64,000 nt of DNA from Uloborus plumipes (taxonomy: Eukaryota > Arthropoda > Arachnida > Araneae > Uloboridae): assembly GCA_038373865.1 (NCBI GenBank), contig JAXGGA010002009.1, positions 62,001 to 126,000 of the forward strand, read 5' to 3'. A program made the translations under genes and the position numbers. How positions within the stretch are numbered: position 1 is the stretch's first letter; each line of letters opens with the position of its first letter. Shown here one piece after another: positions 23,612 to 34,499 of the stretch. Under the pieces are notes generated by a model. It was not told the origin of the DNA and made no database searches. It saw only the letters and a list, made by a program, of their open reading frames with translations.

Positions 23612-24830
23612 GTCTGGGAGCCAGCGACAGATTTTGGTGGCCGATTTCATATCGGCAAATTTTCATTTCTGTAGTAGATATGATGGTTTTATGAAGCCTC
23701 GTGGACTTCAGCTGAGGTACCGTGGGTGGGTTAGCTAACGGGCAGCCACTCAAGTATGTTAAAAAAATAATGAGTGAAGTCATAACGGGCTGTAACTTCG
23801 TTTATTATTTAAATGATATCCTGTAGAAAAGAAAAAAAATATTTAGCTGGCTCAAAAGTGGTGGATTATGCGGCGTCAGCTAACTGCATAAACATGTCAA
23901 AAAAATTTTTTTTAGTCATTCCAAACCGATTGAAAATTTAGTATGTTATAGTTTGAATAAAACTTAAAACAGAAACTGAATTTTTGTTGGTGGAAAACCC
24001 TTCAGCTGACGCAATAAATAGTGCGTCGTGTAAATTATGTCTGAGCGCCGCATGCACTATTTATTGCGTCAGCTGTAGGTTTTCCCACCCACATGTAGCC
24101 AGTTGAATATTTTTTCCGTTTTAAGTAGTATTCAAAATATAACACACTAAATTTTCAATCGATTTGGAATGACGAATGTTATTTTTTCTTCAACATGTTT
24201 ATGCAGTCAGCTGAAGTATAATCCACCACTTTCCAGCCAGCTGAATATTTTTTTTTCTTTTCTACAGGATATAATTTAAATAATGAACAAAGTTTTAGCG
24301 GAATGGTATCACTTATCACTTATATGAGCTCGTGGTGCTTAGACTTAATTTGCGCGATGCACTATTTATTGCGTCAGCTGAAGGGTTTTCCACCCACATA
24401 TAGCCAGCTGAAGATTTTTTCTGTTTTAAGTATTATTCAAACTACAACATCTGATAAAGCATTAAGTAACCGCCCCTAAGCCAGGGCTGAAGTAGAAACA
24501 TACAATACACCACCAGCTCGTTTATTCCATCCATGTACTGCAGTTTCGTGCTTATTATGCACTCATCAGCATGGAATAGGAAATTAAATGATCTGGAGGC
24601 AAAAATCCTCTTATAGAGCAAAGAGAACCAACAAAAACATTCCTATTCCATGCTGATGAGTGCATAATAAGCACGAAACTGCTGTCCATGGATGGAATAA
24701 ACGAGCTGGTGGTGTATTGCATATAACGCACTAAATTTTCAATTGATTTGAAATGACTAAAAAAATTTTTTTTTCCATGTTTATGGAGTCAGCTGACCTA
24801 TAATTCACTAAAAAAAGACAAAAAAAATAT
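23612..24830. mobile_element. Foldback element, GTCYGRGAGCCAG family, rearranged
   Basis: The left end (TA then GTCTGGGAGCCAG at 23610-23624) and the next 170 bp match the left end of the 45145-47456 element. The left arm (about 23780-23960) is inverted in 24046-24308. A further, direct copy of the right arm follows (24355-24445 and 24725-24830), split by a small palindromic element. The words GCGTCAGCTGA and TATTTATTGCGTCAGCTG recur. The outer right terminus was not found, so it is either truncated or replaced by the repeated arm. No coding capacity. Confidence 0.65.
24501..24722. mobile_element. Small palindromic element nested in a foldback arm
   Basis: Two arms of about 90 bp are inverted copies containing CAATACACCACCAGCTCG, TTATTCCATCCATG and GCATAATAAGCACGAAACTG, around a loop of about 50 bp. 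The sequences on either side (ATTCAAAC... and TATAACGCACTAAATTTTC) would join to match the uninterrupted arm elsewhere (24128-24155), so it was inserted into the foldback. The insertion may include an extra 55 bp on the left. Confidence 0.75.
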
Positions 24831-24964
24831 ATTAATAAATTTTTCAACTTTTCCGTGTTCTTTGAGGGTTTACAAGAAGTGGAGTTGTCCCCTTTTTGCA
24901 CCGAAGTCTTCAATTGAAGTTGAAAATGATTTCTTTTAATTGTTTTTTGGTTTGGAACGTATAG

Positions 24965-25133
24965 ATTACATGGATCGTACGAAGCTTTGGAAGGCGGACA
25001 ATCAATGGATGCATTAGTGGATTTGACAGGTGGCTTAGCAGAAATGTACGTCCTGGAAACAGCTCCTCCGCATTTATACCATTACTTATTGCAAGCTTCT
25101 TCAAATGGAGCTTTTATTACTTGCTCTAGAAAG
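24965..25133 (+). CDS. Calpain-type protease, core exon 3 of those visible
   Basis: The acceptor ...gtatag ends at 24964. The first base completes the split Lys codon, and the frame reads LHGSYEALEGGQSMDALVDL, then TGGLAEMYVLE. This fits the calpain segment L-x-G-x-Y-E-A-L-x-G-G...D-x-T-G-G-x-x-E. The rest (APPHLYHYLLQASSNGAFIT) fits the following helix that ends at the G-x-x-x-x-C-S position. The exon ends in AAG before a GTATTT donor, phase 0. The reading frame survives 10.8 kb of intron between matched phases, which argues for a working gene. Confidence 0.92.
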
Positions 25134-25880
25134 GTATTTATACATCTTACTGTAGTGTGACAAAAAAACTGTTAAGTTTTTTTCTTTTAATATAGCTAAG
25201 GAGTAGTTAATACGCATGAAAAATGAGTTTAGACCAAAGGTGGAAACCTGAGGCCTCAAGACCGTATGCTGCTTTTACAAAAACTATTTCTTGTATTAAT
25301 TAAAATTTAACTATTTTTTACAACTTTAAAATCAATTTAAAAAAATTACATGTGAAATAATCCGAAATATGTGCAAAAAGCAATCGCAGCGAGAGTATGT
25401 GAACAACGGTTTCGGATGCACTCGAACCTAATTTTGTTCTGGATGCAAAAAGCTTGATCACGGAAAGATGGCGGAGAAACTGGAAGCGGAAATGGTCTAC
25501 TTAATGTTGTAATCAATAAGATCAGTTAGATCACGCGAACAAAAAAAACTTTGCTGCTTGCGCCTGCTCGCGGATCCTTCCTATTAAAAATAAAGTGGTC
25601 CGTTTCTGCTTTCGGAGATAACAAGAAAGCGTAACCCACACACGCAGTGATGTAATCTTTAGTGAGTAAGTGATTGTCGTTGAATAAATTCTAACAAAAT
25701 CTCAAGCTGAAAATCACTTTAAAAAATGAGCAAAAAAGAAAAGTGTAAAACATGACTCTGCTAATTACATTAGTTGTAAAATCTCAAAATACAGTAAATT
25801 TAGTTGTAAATAGTTTAATAGTTCCGCGTGCAGTAGTGTAGAATTGTCAGTGTTTACCTCTAATGTATTGATTGGATTTC
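25134..25880 (+). other. Intron sequence, nothing recognised
   Basis: Calpain intron up to the BEL/Pao fragment. The stretch 25380-25600 is less AT-rich and may belong to the same retroelement, but I could not match it. Confidence 0.45.
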
Positions 25881-26326
25881 ATTTCGTGATTCATTTTTAG
25901 CAAGTTACTGTTGAAAATTGCAACATCTTACACTTCCTGTTTAAGGTGAAGGGTGAAGCGGCTACTTTATTACAGTCAATTCAAATTTCAAATGAAAATT
26001 ATGAAAGAGCGAGGAAAACACTTACTGATATTTATGAAAACCATTCACTAATCATAAATGTAACTTCAAGAAAAATAATTTCTCAACCCTTGAAGCAGGA
26101 ATTAGCCTCAAGGTTACGGAAATTAATTGACATTACATCACAATGCATAGACGCATTGAAAATCCTAAAACAGCCTGTGGAGCATTGGGACACAATAATC
26201 ATATTATTTCTAAACGAAAAGCTCGATTCCGAAATACTGCGTGCTTCGATGCTCGAACAAGAGAGAAAAAAAATCCTTCATTTTATAAGTTCAAATCTTT
26301 CACATTTAGTTGAGAAGATGCTTTAG
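25881..26326 (+). pseudogene. BEL/Pao retrotransposon gag fragment (DUF1759-like)
   Basis: An open frame of 126 codons (25946-26326) begins MKGEAATLLQSIQISNENYE and continues with a Leu-rich helical region including LRKLIDI and ALKILKQPVEHWD. This is the usual make-up of the DUF1759 segment in the Gag of BEL/Pao retrotransposons (KGEA...I-x-I-T-x-E-N-Y...L-x-x-L-G-x-P-V-x-x-W-D). About 60 bp upstream appear related but in another frame. No protease, reverse transcriptase or LTR follows, so it is a fragment stranded in a calpain intron, on the sense strand. Confidence 0.8.
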
Positions 26327-26506
26327 CCTCTTCCTCTTTGTCATTGAGGGAGATCAGAAAGGAGAGACCGAATGTAATCTACGAGAGTCGTGGATCCAGT
26401 CGAAAATACAAAATCCATAAATCCGTTCAGTCATCTGAAGTGGTTGTTAACAAATATGCGTTTTCTGTAAAAGTAATTCTTATTTCGGATTATTAAAGTG
26501 TAAGGG

Positions 26507-26644
26507 CCTGGCTTTACATCAGCAGAAAACCGGCAGAAACCGAAAATCCGGGTACTTAGAATTTAAAGGGGGGAAATGGAAAGTACCCTTATTTTCGGTT
26601 TCTGCCTTCTGTTTTGGTCGGTTTTCTGCTGATGTGGAGCCAGG
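26507..26644. mobile_element. 138-bp MITE
   Basis: The ends CCTGGCTTTACATCAGCAGA and the inverted TCTGCTGATGTGGAGCCAGG match over about 50 bp with a few gaps, leaving a short centre. No coding capacity. The overlapping minus-strand frames are spurious. Confidence 0.75.
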
Positions 26645-27220
26645 TTCTCTTCTTATCGGAGCTGTCCTTGAACAAAAAGCAGGATATGATATAGTGAATA
26701 GAAATAAATTGTGAGCTAACGTCTGAAAGCAAATAAAACTCCTTGAATTGAAATATATGTTCGGCGGGAAGATGCAAATATTGGCCTCAGTCACATAATA
26801 CATTATTTTGTGCGAAAATACAAACGAAACATAATCTGTAACCGAAAATGAAATTTTTCCAACTTAGTAGCAATAGTACGATCATTTCAATGGGTACAAT
26901 TACCCATTGCAGTTGTTTGTGTCAAAGACATAAAGGGCGTCCACACATATTTGGACTACTGACAAAACCGTTAGATTTTTTTTTTTTTCACTTATTTTAT
27001 TTCCTGCTTCAAATTCTCAACGTCTTAGCTCTGCACCTCATTTTGAGCCCTTTTGAAATCAGAAGAATGCATCTACGACGAACGTTTGCGAAAATAGAGG
27101 TCTAGTAGGTAAACAGAGACACGCTGTAAAAACACGCTCTGTATTTTAAAATAAACATTCTAGGAAAACAAGAAAAAAAAAAGAGTATTGATTTTATAGT
27201 TTCCCGCTTTCATTTAAAAG
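26645..27220 (+). other. Intron sequence, nothing recognised
   Basis: Calpain intron between the MITE and the His exon. An 85-codon forward frame (26848-27105) has no recognised domain. Confidence 0.5.
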
Positions 27221-27301
27221 GGTGACTGGACGGAATCTAGAAAAGCAGATGCAAATGGACTGGTCTCTGGTCATGCCTATACCATCAGCGCAGTTGCTAC
27301 G
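27221..27301 (+). CDS. Calpain-type protease, exon with catalytic His
   Basis: A short exon of 27 codons, phase 0 at both ends (AG at 27219-27220, GTAAGT at 27302). It reads GDWTESRKADANGLVSGHAY and then TISAVAT. GLVSGHAY is the calpain G-L-x-x-G-H-A-Y box, and the His codon at 27272-27274 is the second member of the Cys-His-Asn triad. The next expected exon, with the N-P-W-G box holding the Asn, was not found between here and 47740. The gene either continues past a very long intron into or beyond the unreadable G/T region, or is truncated. Confidence 0.93.
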
Positions 27302-28560
27302 GTAAGTTCTTTATTAGCAAGTTTGGCATTAAAAAAATAAGAGCAGTGATTGTAGCACATGCAGTGTCTTCAGCACATTTACTCCGCACATAGACTTAGT
27401 TTTTACTTCAAACTAAACTAGAGTGTGTAATTAATCTCTCTCTCTCATCAAAACATTAACAACTAAGACGTTATCGGCAGATAACAGAAGCGGTCAAATA
27501 TAACTAATGCTTCCTCAAATCAAGTGTGAAGTTTGAAACTAACTGTGGTTTATGACAAATGTACGACTGTCATACTGATTGTGTTAATAAATTTATCAGT
27601 TAGTTTAGCACAATCTTGATTATTTTAAGACTAAGTAATTAGATTAATTTTGTTAAAAAATGTCTCTCTCCTCTCTACAAAAGAAGTGCAAAATATAAAA
27701 GTTCTTCCATAATTTCTCGAACTTATTCATATTTTTACAAGTTAATTGCGCTAACCAATTTTACCGAATTAAAAAAAAAAGCGAATTCATCTAGCATTTT
27801 ATCAGTGGTTTATATTCCTAACATTTAAGCTTTAGAGCTTTTGCTGTACTTACAATTTTTTTAATTTAGAAATGCAATACAACATTGGGGGAAAGGGGGG
27901 GGGGAGAATTGAAAGTAAAGGAGTCGTCCTCGTCTTTCCACTAGGACCTGTTACAATTGACTATCGTGAAGAACCTTTTATCCTCCATAAGGAATCCTGC
28001 CTTTCTACTAATAAATAATTAACTATTGTTTTTTAATAAACAATAAGTCAACTTGAACGAACTAAAGGTCAGGATCTTGAAGCAGTTGCTATCAGCTTAT
28101 TTTTTAATTTGTGAAAAGAACTAACCACAAAAGTTGGTCTAGGCAAAGAAGTATTTTTTCTAACTGGGTAACCTCTTAACATTACCAGTGATATCCATTC
28201 TCTCCCCACCACCCCGCCCCCAAAAGTGACAGCACCCCTAATAGTACAAAGACCCCCGAAAATTGGAAAATACCCCTAAATTTTTCAGTGACACCCCCCC
28301 CCCCCCAAAATTGACACCCTCGACATTACCAGGTTATTTTTTTAAAAAATAAAGTATAATTAACTTAACTATCCCTTTAACTGGGTTTAAATAACTATTC
28401 AAAAAGCGTTTGCACTAAAAAAAACCCTGTAAGGAACATTTTCCTTAATAAATTCTACAAAATATCTAATTTATAATTACAATCGAGTCTCTGACAGCTA
28501 AAAGTCCTAAAAGACCGGCTAAAAGCCTCGACTCTTTAGTAGTTCGAGTTGCAAGAAGTT
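27302..28560 (+). other. Probable intron or 3' flank
   Basis: AT-rich DNA with a G run at about 27892-27903 and a C run at about 28298-28307. No calpain exon, RNA gene or bounded element is recognised. Confidence 0.5.
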
Positions 28561-29090
28561 CGTACGGCCAGGGCCGTCGGCAAGGGCTACACCCCCCCCC
28601 CACACTTTTCGGAAAAAAGGGGCCGCCAATTTTATTATATTATTAAAATGAAATTTTATAAAAATATTTCAAGACTTTAAATGAAATTTAAAAGAGAAGC
28701 GGAATAATTTAAATATTATTAAGAATATCAGTAAACCTGAATTTTTTAAAATGTCCTGTATTTTCCGCAGCCCCAATTATTACCTATCAAAAATAAATAA
28801 TTGGGGCCGCGAAAAATAGTTAAGATTCCTTCACAGCAATATTCATTGCGAAAAATACGAAATTTTCTCGTTCATGGGGTCATGTAAACGGGAAACTATA
28901 GGTCGTCCTGCCCAGTTTAGAAAAAAAAGTACGTATAAATATGTGCGAGAGCTTTAAAAGGTACGCGAACCTCTGTAACTAAAATTAGTTAAATTAATAA
29001 AACACAAATAAAATTATATATACATAATTCAACAAGATCGATGCAATATTAAAAAAGAAGAATATATGCAGAGGGCCGCCAAATTTTATA

Positions 29091-30964
29091 TCTTAATATA
29101 TAAAAATTACGTGTCCCTGTGTTTGTGGCCAATGGACTCCTCAGCTACTTAACCGATTTTAACCAAATTTTACACGCAGTTCCAGTTTGGTCCAACTTAA
29201 ATGATAGGATAGTTTTTATCTCAGTTTAGGACCGCAATATATTTTTTATTGCAAATTATGTATTTAGCTACCAGATTTTCTGTGTTCTTGGCTAAGTCTT
29301 TTTACTAAGCCTTTTTTGGACACCTCCATGGCTGAGCGACATAAAGTACACGTTCTGGCAGCTTCTGGAGCGCAGTAAACAAGTAATAATATTTCTTATC
29401 TTAATATATAAAAATTACGTGTCCCTGTGTTTGTGGCCAATGGACTCCTCAGCTACTGAACCGATTTTAACCAAATTTTACACGCAGTTTCAGTTTGGTC
29501 CAACTTAAATGATAGGATAGTTTTTATCTCAGTTTAAGACCGCAATATATTTTTTATTGCAAATTATCGATTTAGCTACCAGATTTTCTGTGTTCTTGGC
29601 TAAGCCTTTTTACTAAGCCTTTTTTGGACACCTCCATATCTGAGCGACATAAAGCACACGTTCTGGCAGCTTATGGAGCGCAGTAAACAGGTAATAATCT
29701 TTCTTATCTTAATATATAAAAATTACGTGTCCCTGTGTTTGTGGCCAATGGACTCCTCAGCTACTGAACCGATTTTAACCAAATTTTACACGCAGTTTCA
29801 GTTTGGTCCAACTTAAATGATAGGATAGTTTTTATCTCAGTTTAAGGCCGCAATATATTTTTTATTGAAAATTATGTATTTAGCTACCAGCTTTTCTGTG
29901 TTCTTGGCTAAGCCTTTTTTGGACACCTCCATGGCTGAGCGACATAAAGCACACGTTCTGGCAGCTTCTGGAGCGCCGTAAACAAGTAATAATCTTTCTT
30001 ATCTTAATATATAAAAATTACGTGTCCCTGTGTTTGTGGCCAATGGACTCCTCAGCTACTGAACCGATTTTAACCAAATTTTACACGCAGTTTCAGTTTG
30101 GTCCAACTTAAATGATAGGATAGTTTTTATCTCAGTTTAAGACCGCAATATATTTTTTATTGCAAATTATCGATTTAGCTACCAGATTTTCTGTATTCTT
30201 GGCTAAAATTCTTTAAACATACTCGGAATGCCACCACATAATCTGCGGTTAAAAATTGGTTTACCCATAGCTCTTCTGCGTAATTTAAATCCACCGAGGT
30301 TATGCAATGGTACGCGCGTTTAGTTATCAAAAAAAAAAAAAAATCACCGGGAGCATTATTGAGGCAATCATTTTGACCGGCAAGTTTAAAGATGAAGTAG
30401 TTCTTTCGCCATGTCCATTAATAAGTCCCAAGGACAAACAATGTCAATTTGCGGTTTAGATTTAGAAAATCCATGTTATTTTTCCATAGGCAACTATAGT
30501 TTGCTTTCTCCCGTGTGGGAAAACCGTCCAATCTATTTTTTTTTACAAGAGACAGATTAACAAAGGATATTGTCACCGATTAGTGTTGAGTTAAACTGAA
30601 TTTTAAAATGCTTATAATTCAAAAAATAACAAATAATATTGGTTAATTATCTACCCTACCTACATTATTAAAAAATAAAATGTTACATTAAAAATAAAAT
30701 GTTTCAATGGCAATTAGCAAATTTTTAATTAACTCAATTGTTACAATCTTGAATATAATATGTCTAAGTACTAAAATGCTACATTTTTTGTTGATTTTTT
30801 GTTTCTAGCAAACTTAGGAAATTTTTGTTCGATTGTTTTCACATTTTGACCTCAAATTCATATTTATATAAAGTTGATCTCTAATAAAGTTTTTCGTTTC
30901 TATTGAAACATTATAGTTTAACCCATACCTTATAACCACAGCAACGCGTGGCCGGGTCAGCTAG
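29091..30964 (+). mobile_element. Helentron-like non-autonomous element (HINE)
   Basis: Starts with an AT-rich TCTTAATATATAAAAATTAC motif and ends GCGTGGCCGGGTCAGCTAG followed by T. The ending resembles the ...GGGTCAGCTAG terminus of Helentron/HINE rolling-circle elements. The beginning resembles the ATATATAAAR 5' ends of the same group and of the Lep1-type elements. There is no target duplication, as expected for this class. The 5' half is a tandem array of about 300-bp units, a frequent trait of these elements. No Rep/helicase is encoded. Confidence 0.65.
29093..30210 (+). repeat. Tandem array, 308/308/295-bp units plus a partial fourth
   Basis: Units start with TTAATATATAAAAATTACGT at 29093, 29401, 29709 and 30004. 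They are nearly identical. The third lacks about 13 bp around TTTTTACTAAGCC, and the fourth stops after about 200 bp. Each contains GTGTTTGTGGCCAATGGACT and ACACGCAGTTTCAGTTTGG. Confidence 0.93.
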
Positions 30965-31116
30965 TTTTAAATAAATTCAAATTAAAGAAAATTACGCATA
31001 ATACCATTATCGAAAGATAATTCAATGTTTAAACTGAAGACAATTAAAAAAAAAAAATAACACTTTTCATTTTGTGTTGGGACCGAACGAATTTTTTTAT
31101 GTAGTAAATTTGAAGA

Positions 31117-31148
<32 letters not shown>
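31117..31148. repeat. (AAT)n microsatellite
   Basis: About ten uninterrupted AAT units inside the hAT-like composite. Confidence 0.95.
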
Positions 31149-31150
<2 letters not shown>

Positions 31151-31829
31151 GTTTATTATACTGAAATAAAACGGGGGGGGGGGATTAAATGCGGTTGCCC
31201 TCTCTGCGGCCATTGAAGAGGCTCTTTTAACCTCTGCAGACCATCAAAATGAAAATCGCATATATTGGTGAATATTGTGCACACGGCCACACGGTATAAA
31301 GTTACTGTTATACTCCAGATTTTTTTTCTAATTCACATCGCAGTCAAACGACGCAAAACTGCTCATTGACCATTTTTTCGGTGGAAAAAGGAAACAAACA
31401 AATGCGCGGAACTGAAATGTAATTGTACAGGCTGTTTTGCAGAAGAAAGGCGCCGTTTTGTGTCAAAAATCAAGGGGAATTTCTTATAGCCCGCGGAAAA
31501 TTGAAGTACATCAAACGATCTCATCAAGCCCCAAGTACAGTCTTGCACTCTGTCAATCCTTGTCCTCGTCTCTTCCTGGTGGGTGAAAAACATGAGGGGC
31601 TTTGAGAATGATCTTGCCTAAGGGATAAAAAGAGGAGATTTACTAAAATCTGTTTACCAGAGAGAGGGCATTCGGTTCTAATAATGGTTAACATTTGGTT
31701 CTAATTATTATTAGTTATGGGAACTTCCGCTGTGAGTTCCAGTGCTAGCAGATTTTTTTCCCAGCTCGAGTTAGTCAGTAGTTTTGTCGAAGACGTAGAC
31801 GGCGCTGCAATTTATTATTTGGTATTTTA

Positions 31830-32009
31830 GGCAGGAATTCAAGTGAAACACGATTGCAATCGCTTCGAGGTGATCGCAAATTGCAATCGCTACTGGAAGT
31901 CGAATTACATTAGAATCGCATCTCGTAGCGATTGTAACTTATCCAAATTTGGAAATTTGCGATTGCATTGGTGAGTTGCGATCGTCCGTGTTTCACTTGA
32001 ATTCCTGCC
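31830..32009. mobile_element. 180-bp MITE with TTA target duplication (PIF/Harbinger-like)
   Basis: The inverted ends GGCAGGAATTCAAGTGAAAC match over 25 bp or more and are flanked by TTA on both sides (31827-31829 and 32010-32012). A 3-bp TTA/TWA duplication is the hallmark of PIF/Harbinger and Tourist-type MITEs. The interior is rich in GCGATTGCAATCGC palindromes. Confidence 0.85.
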
Positions 32010-32012
32010 TTA

Positions 32013-33317
32013 ATCTCCTACATACAAGTCGTGTCGACAGCGAAAAATGGTCATAAAAGTATTGGTATTGAATCGTCTCTCACGATGTTTTTAAAACAAT
32101 GTTTATTTTGTTGAAGCAGTGAGTTTATGCCATAATGACGTTAATATTGCGTTTTGTCATTTTGTCTTATGCTGTATCAAACAAAACTATGTGACTTGGC
32201 ATCGACATCCAAGTTTTACTTCATGTATATTTTCCACTATATTAGTTTTATTTTAATTGAAGAAAGAAAATGAATTTATTTTTTATTGTTTTTAACAGAT
32301 GTGTGGTTTTTAAATTATGTATATCAATTTTTTCAGATTAGCTATATTTTATAATTTATAAAAGTACAGCAGTTTTCTGAATTAAATAAAGGAAATTACA
32401 GCTCTCTTTCCTTGTACTTTTATTATGTTTTTATTTGTAAAAATTAACCTTTATCTGACAGTTTTTTTTTTCTTTTTTTGCGTCATTTAAATTTAAATTT
32501 TGATTTTGAACTATTCTATTAACAATATTATTTTTTGTTACGCTGTCATATGAAACTAAAAATAAACAGATAGAAGCAGAAGTTTTAATTTTGCCTATTA
32601 ATAACTCCGAAGCTTGTTTAGTAACCATATTCCTTGATTCTAGAAGTACCTCAAGAAAAATTAGTGTTATGACTTTAACAGAGGCTAACTTAATCTAATA
32701 GATGTTAATTAAAAAAGGGGATAATTTTATATGCTTTAATAACTGTCTGAAGCGTTTTTCAATCATTTGTTTTGAACAAGTTGCATACTTTTAAACGATT
32801 CTAAAATAAGAAAAACTCAGTTTTTGTTGTATATTTTCCCTCTCATTTTTAATCAATTTAAGAGACATAGCATAAAAAGAATTATTTTCTATTGATCACC
32901 AGTTTAATTCGGTTATTCGCGTCAGACTTACAATGATTCATTTAATGAAACTTTATCCCTTGAAATCGTAAAACTACAAAAATAGTATTTGAAAAGCTCG
33001 CATCAGACGAACTTTTTCTCTCCCGACTTCTCATTTCTGCTTAAATCCAGCTGCTAGTCCAGTCATATTAGACATTAAATTTGCAAATCGCGATGTAGTT
33101 TTGATTTTTTAATACGTAGTTTGGGTCACCTAGGGTAGTGTAAATCTAAGTTTGCAGTTTTCAAAACCCTGTGCTCGCGGATTAACTCACGAAAAACTGT
33201 ATAATTTTCCGATTTTTTTCAGTTTTTCCTTTTTAACGACTAAACTATAAAACTTTTGATTAAAACGTGTGAGTAATCATTTTAAAGAACACTAAATTTG
33301 GAACAATTTAAGCTGAA
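32013..33317. other. AT-rich interior of the composite element
   Basis: No reading frame or sub-element is recognised. Minus-strand frames are short and AT-biased. Confidence 0.5.
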
Positions 33318-33730
33318 GTGGATCTCTGTAGGACCAACGGTTTAGAAGATATTGCATTCCGAAAATTGGCCATTTTTGCGAAAAATGAAAAAATTACGCG
33401 TGAAAAATTTACGCGAGAAAATATACTAAATGCTAATTTTATAGGAAAAAATCAAAAAACAAAAATTGCGTCCACCTTCCACCATTGTAAAAAATATTAG
33501 ATTTCAAAGCTCGGGGGAAGCTATTTCCCTCACCCCCTATATGATGAGCCCAGGGCCGCCAAATTCTCAACACCCCCCAGATATTTCAGCTAGCGACGGC
33601 CCTGCGTACAGCCATCTCAAGAGTATGGGACGCAATGAAAACATCGAGAGAAAGGAATATTTGAGTAATAAGATTTCGAGTTCTCGAGACTAGATTACTC
33701 TAAATCTCGAATGGAACTAAATTCTGTAAA

Positions 33731-33967
33731 TAGACAGAGTGGTGTAGTGGTTAAGACGCTGGCCCCTCACCCCCAAAGGCGCGGGATCAAACCCGACTGC
33801 AGTTGGTGGATTTTCAAGATGCAGAAAATCGACAGCGTCCATGTCGTATAATTATGCTGTATGTAAAAGATCCCCAGAGTACTTGTTTGTCGTATAGTAT
33901 CTCTTAGCGAAATAAAATTCCGAGTGCAGTATCGCATCAAATAGATCCCTAGGGGCCTTACTCTCAT
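33731..33967 (+). mobile_element. tRNA-related SINE (probable)
   Basis: The head at about 33733-33800 has an A-box-like TGGTGTAGTGGTTAAGACGC and a degenerate B-box GGGATCAAACCCG at the spacing of a tRNA gene. It cannot fold as a proper tRNA because the acceptor stem does not pair. A non-tRNA body of about 160 bp follows. The tail and target duplication are not clear, so the 3' limit is approximate. Confidence 0.6.
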
Positions 33968-34499
33968 TGTATCGTCAATATAGTCGATACCGAGAATACG
34001 GGTTTTTTGTGCCCCGTGACGTCACATCTCGTGAGACACGAATAATCGCTAATCTCAAAGCTACTTCTAATTTAAGGTATCTAGAATCGAGCCGAGAAGT
34101 TTACTATAGGGTAAGAAGACGTGAGATGTCTTCCTCGGCAGTGAGAAGCTGTTTGTTTATTCCATTTTTTCTCAACGCGGAGTGTGCCATAATGTTTATA
34201 AGTTCTGAAAATGTGGTTTAGTATGTTATTACATTGAGAGTTAAGATTTTTTCTTTACTTTGAGTTTGAATTTGGAAGAGTCATCCATTTATAGGCAGTA
34301 ATTGGAACTCTGCAACTTTGCCGATTATCTATAATCATCTTATTTTACTGATTAATTGGCCAAAATTTTGCAAATTGAAATTACTTTAAGGTATGCCCAA
34401 AACTTGAATTTATATATCTACTTAACCAGGGTGTCGATCTAACCCAAGGGGGAGGGAAACATTTCCTTTAATAAAATTGTAGCATATTTCCCTCCTAGG
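33968..34499. other. Spacer before the retrotransposon LTR
   Basis: AT-rich with short spurious frames. No element recognised. Confidence 0.45.

Larger units (their letters stand above)
28569..33604. mobile_element. hAT-like composite of about 5 kb with near-identical 8-bp flanks
   Basis: The outer ends CAGGGCCGTCG and CGACGGCCCTG are perfect inverted 11-mers. The flanking octamers CGTACGGC (28561-28568) and CGTACAGC (33605-33612) differ at one base, as expected for an aged hAT target duplication. The word GGGCCGCCAA recurs at 28620, 29074 and 33553, so the interior may be partly duplicated. Nested inside are the Helentron-like element (29091-30964), a Harbinger-like MITE (31830-32009) and a microsatellite. 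No hAT transposase frame is recognised. Confidence 0.7.

Noticed and set aside
29093..30210. CRISPR-like or functional satellite array
   Set aside because: Units of about 300 bp without spacers, bounded by Helentron-like ends in a eukaryotic context.
33733..33805. A true tRNA gene
   Set aside because: A- and B-box-like segments are present, but the acceptor stem does not pair and the B box is degenerate. Better read as a SINE head.
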